Source of the DNA: Minthousia sp045628125
Lineage (GTDB): Bacteria > Bacteroidota > Bacteroidia > Bacteroidales > Bacteroidaceae
Assembly (NCBI GenBank): GCA_045628125.1
Contig: JAZQPA010000058.1
Coordinates: 1-10,210 of the forward strand
Reading direction: 5' to 3'
Length of the DNA stretch: 10,210 nucleotides
Below are positions 7,832-10,210 of the stretch, piece by piece; position 1 is the stretch's first letter, and each line of letters starts with the position of its first letter. The notes under the pieces are model-generated. The model saw only the letters and a program-made list of their open reading frames with translations, had not been told where the DNA came from and made no database searches. A program made the position numbers and the translations under genes.

Positions 7832-10018
7832 TTATTCTGCTGTCAATTCTATAACTTTACTCTGAGCCTGCCCTGTAGTCAAGGCACTCAGACCTATTCT
7901 CATCAAATAATCACCGCTGTAGGTTTTACCATTTTCCGGTAAAGTTGAACGTCGATTTGGCATCAGATTGATTTCTTCCACCTTATATCGCTTATCAGGA
8001 TCCAGTCCCTGAAGTTTCACCTTCATAATTTTCTCACCATAACGAGGATGAATGTCATAGGCAAACAATACCGCCTTCTGCTTTTGGGCATCCACATAGT
8101 TCAGTGCCATGTGATTTGTCTCATAAGGAGAGACCAATCGGTATTGTTCCCCTTCCAGAATTGCGGGTTTCAAACGATTCCAGTTGCTGATTGCACTTTG
8201 GCAATAAGCCAGTTCATCAGTACTAAGTTCCTTTAATCCGATATCAAATCCCAACTTACACATTGAAGCGACATCGGTACGGAACTTTACAGAAGTCGCC
8301 TTGTTCCAACTGGTAACATGTGCACACATCGCCTTTGCTGGCATAAACTGCGAGAATCCCCATTGGATATAACAACGCTCTATAGGGTTGGTATCATCTG
8401 AGCACCAGAATTCGGTGAAATACTTTAATGCTTCGTAATCACAACGACCGCCACCACCAGAGCACATCATCATCGGCAAATTAGGATATTTTTCCTTAAC
8501 CCGCTTAAAGACATTATATACACCACGAACATGGTTTACATATAACTGGCTTTGCTTTTCCTTCAGATAGGGCGAATAGATATTGGTGATAGGACTGTTA
8601 CAATCCCACTTAAAGTAAGCAATGTCAGGGTTCTCGGTCATTATCTTATCAACCACCCCAAATACATAATCCTGAACCTTTGGGTTGCTCAAATCCAGCA
8701 CTAACTGATTGCGGTAGTAGTAAGTCTCACGGGATGGGTTTTCAATCACCCAATCCGGATGTTTTTCATACAATTCACTCTTAGGATTGACCATCTCAGG
8801 CTCAATCCAGATTCCGAACTTAACGCCTGCTTCTTTGGCATATCTGACCAATGCAGGAATTCCACCTGGCAATTTATCATGAGTAACTTCCCAATCGCCC
8901 AAACCGGCATGATCGTTTTTTCGTGGATATTTGTTAGCAAACCAACCATCATCCAGCAAAAACATATCGGCACCCAACTGCTTGGTCTCTTTCATCAACT
9001 TGGAGAGGATTTCTTCATTAAAATTGAATCCAGTGTTCTCCCAGTTGTTCAATAGTGTCATGCGGGTACCCATACCGTCTTTCAACTGGTATTTTCTTGC
9101 CCAAGCCTGCAAATTACGGCTCGCCTCGCCAGTTCCGTTTTGACTCAAGGTAAATATGAACTCAGGAGTTTGGAATACTTCATTAGGATTAAGCTCGTAA
9201 GCCGATGCATAAGGATTAATTCCGGATATGACACGCAAATTATCTACATTATCCACTTCAAAAGTAAATCTGAAATTACCGGTCCAACCTATGGTACCCA
9301 AAACCACCTCGCCCTGGTTCTCCTGAACCGGCTGATCCAGACCAATCTGGAAAAATGGCTGAGTGTGCATAGCGGCACGGCTACCCAATTTGGTATCAAT
9401 AACCTTCTTGCCTCTCTGCAACTGCTGAGAAGACATGGTCATCTCTGTTGCCCAGTCTCCATTAAATTCATTCAAAAAATAAGATGAACGTTCAAAATAA
9501 ATCATAGACGAAGCATAGGTATCCATGACTATTGGTTTCTTTTCCTGATGCTTAATCTCTGTCCAAGCTTTTATGACATTTTCGTTTTCATAAGCTTGAT
9601 AATGCATTGTGACTTCTACTGGATATTTATTATCACGTAAAACAATCACGGTCTCAATACCCCCAGGAATGACATGGGATTCGGATGAGACATAATATAA
9701 ATAGGTAGAAGCATTACCATCGTTATGATGAATAGCTAAAGCAGGTTCAAAAAAATCTTCATTACCAGAAGTACTATAAATTTCCCATCCACGACGAACT
9801 GCGCTACCATCAGTAGCAGCATGTACATACCATGGCAACAACTCCAGATCAGATTCATTCTTAAATTTTGAGCCTAAATACGTTTGATATACACGGCCGG
9901 ACTCTGCCACCTGTAAAACTAGATCAATATTCTTTGTTCCGATACGAATGATCTTGGGGCTAGCCATCACATTACAAAATAAAGCAATAAAGAATAAGAA
10001 TAGAAAGATTTTTTTCAT
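7832..10018 (-). CDS. Exported GH36 alpha-galactosidase
   Basis: This 728-residue enzyme belongs to family GH36 and should release terminal alpha-1,6-galactose from raffinose-type sugars or galactomannan side chains. Residues 1-19 are a signal peptide (core FLFLFFIALF, likely cut after VMA), placing it in the periplasm. The N-terminal beta-supersandwich runs to about 310 and holds the usual PFFQIGLDQP and IGWTGNFRF segments. The (beta/alpha)8 barrel starts near NNWENTGFNFNEE (324-336), followed by FLLDDGWF (353-360), GIWIEPEMVNP (402-412), and KWDCN with the nucleophile Asp472. CSGGGGRCDYE (519-529) precedes WCSDDTNP, in which Asp541 is the expected acid/base; the common family form is SDNT, so the second Asp is a mild variant. 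A C-terminal beta domain covers about 630-728. The length is normal for GH36. It has its own promoter just downstream of a 5S rRNA terminator and probably shares a transcript with the cyclophilin gene. Substrate preference cannot be read from the sequence. Confidence 0.97.
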   Translation of the reverse strand: MKKIFLFLFFIALFCNVMASPKIIRIGTKNIDLVLQVAESGRVYQTYLGSKFKNESDLELLPWYVHAATDGSAVRRGWEIYSTSGNEDFFEPALAIHHNDGNASTYLYYVSSESHVIPGGIETVIVLRDNKYPVEVTMHYQAYENENVIKAWTEIKHQEKKPIVMDTYASSMIYFERSSYFLNEFNGDWATEMTMSSQQLQRGKKVIDTKLGSRAAMHTQPFFQIGLDQPVQENQGEVVLGTIGWTGNFRFTFEVDNVDNLRVISGINPYASAYELNPNEVFQTPEFIFTLSQNGTGEASRNLQAWARKYQLKDGMGTRMTLLNNWENTGFNFNEEILSKLMKETKQLGADMFLLDDGWFANKYPRKNDHAGLGDWEVTHDKLPGGIPALVRYAKEAGVKFGIWIEPEMVNPKSELYEKHPDWVIENPSRETYYYRNQLVLDLSNPKVQDYVFGVVDKIMTENPDIAYFKWDCNSPITNIYSPYLKEKQSQLYVNHVRGVYNVFKRVKEKYPNLPMMMCSGGGGRCDYEALKYFTEFWCSDDTNPIERCYIQWGFSQFMPAKAMCAHVTSWNKATSVKFRTDVASMCKLGFDIGLKELSTDELAYCQSAISNWNRLKPAILEGEQYRLVSPYETNHMALNYVDAQKQKAVLFAYDIHPRYGEKIMKVKLQGLDPDKRYKVEEINLMPNRRSTLPENGKTYSGDYLMRIGLSALTTGQAQSKVIELTAE

Positions 10019-10038
10019 ACTATTATTGATTTATATTG

Positions 10039-10070
10039 CAAAAGTAATGCTTTTTACGCAGATGTACAAA
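10039..10070 (-). promoter_or_regulatory. Bacteroidetes sigma-ABfr-type promoter for the GH36-cyclophilin operon
   Basis: Read on the minus strand, TTTG (10070-10067) is followed after exactly 20 bases by TACTTTTG (10046-10039). This matches the known Bacteroidetes consensus TTTG, 19-21 bases, TAnnTTTG without a mismatch in the fixed positions. The GH36 start codon begins 20 bases past the -7 element, so the 5' leader would be short (roughly 10-15 bases) and AT-rich, with no Shine-Dalgarno motif, as is normal in this phylum. Confidence 0.85.
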
Positions 10071-10071
10071 C

Positions 10072-10107
10072 AAAAAAGACTCCGAAACATTGCTGTCTCG
10101 AAGTCTT
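10072..10107 (-). terminator. Intrinsic terminator downstream of the 5S rRNA gene
   Basis: On the minus strand, AAGACTTCGAGAC (10107-10095) can pair with GTTTCGGAGTCTT (10088-10076) to make a 13-bp stem with two G-U pairs and a 6-base loop (AGCAAT). It is followed at once by a T-tract (10077-10072). It lies about 10 bases after the 5S 3' end and should terminate the ribosomal RNA operon coming from the right edge. Confidence 0.88.
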
Positions 10108-10116
10108 CTGAAAAAC

Positions 10117-10210
10117 GGCGCCTACCTACTCTCCCACATTGCTGTAGCGATTACCGGCAGCGCCTCGGGATAGCAAGCAAGCTTGACTCTCCTCTCGGCT
10201 TGCACGGTAA
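10117..10210 (-). rRNA. rrf: 5S ribosomal RNA, 3' part, 5' end outside window
   Basis: Read on the minus strand, the segment ends GTGGGAGAGTAGGTAGGCGCC, which is the characteristic 3' end of Bacteroidales 5S rRNA (helix V/I strand with GGGAGAGTAGG). Upstream, CCGAGAGGAGAGTCAAGC lines up with the conserved loop region usually written CCGAACnnnGAAGTTAAGC, and CTGCCGGTAATCGCTACAGC with the loop E/helix IV region. The 94 bases in view are most of a gene of about 110-120 bases. A strong terminator follows directly, as expected for the last gene of an rRNA operon (16S and 23S would lie further right). The middle is rather divergent from the common consensus, so the exact ends are less certain than the identity. 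Confidence 0.82.

Noticed and set aside
9140..9487. A 115-residue plus-strand open frame
   Set aside because: It overlaps the well-supported GH36 gene in antisense and shows no domain or promoter.

Overview
The window looks like a piece of a Bacteroidetes chromosome, most likely a Prevotella-type gut or rumen species. The signs are a hybrid two-component regulator of the type seen in polysaccharide utilisation loci, a textbook Bacteroidetes promoter (TTTG, 20 bases, TAnnTTTG), exported glycoside hydrolases, and start codons preceded by AT-rich sequence without Shine-Dalgarno motifs. The genus is an inference; the phylum is well supported.

Left part, plus strand (1-6950): three genes lie head to tail with gaps of 9 and 3 bases and probably form the end of one operon. 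They are the C-terminal 374 codons of a GH3 beta-glucosidase/beta-xylosidase-type enzyme that enters from the left edge, an exported 626-residue protein with no family I can name, and a 1309-residue hybrid sensor kinase/AraC regulator. This looks like the 3' end of a polysaccharide utilisation locus; SusC/SusD-type genes would be expected further left but are not in view. The unnamed protein is the most interesting item: its layout (an apparent barrel, then a Rossmann-like domain, then a beta-sandwich) resembles GH42-like enzymes, so it may be an undescribed glycoside hydrolase.

Middle (6946-6984): a perfect 17-bp inverted repeat with a 5-base loop lies between the convergent genes and takes in most of both stop codons. 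It should terminate transcription from both sides.

Right part, minus strand (10210 to 6983): the 3' end of a 5S rRNA gene enters from the right edge and is followed by a strong intrinsic terminator. The promoter of the next transcription unit starts one base after that terminator's T-tract. This unit holds an exported GH36 alpha-galactosidase and, 3 bases later, a lipoprotein cyclophilin-type peptidyl-prolyl isomerase. The alpha-galactosidase is thus separated from the GH3 operon by orientation and a terminator; it may remove alpha-galactosyl side groups while the GH3 enzyme works on beta-linked oligosaccharides, but a shared substrate is not shown by the sequence.

There is no intergenic stretch above 300 bases, and I see no CRISPR array, insertion sequence, tRNA or prophage gene.
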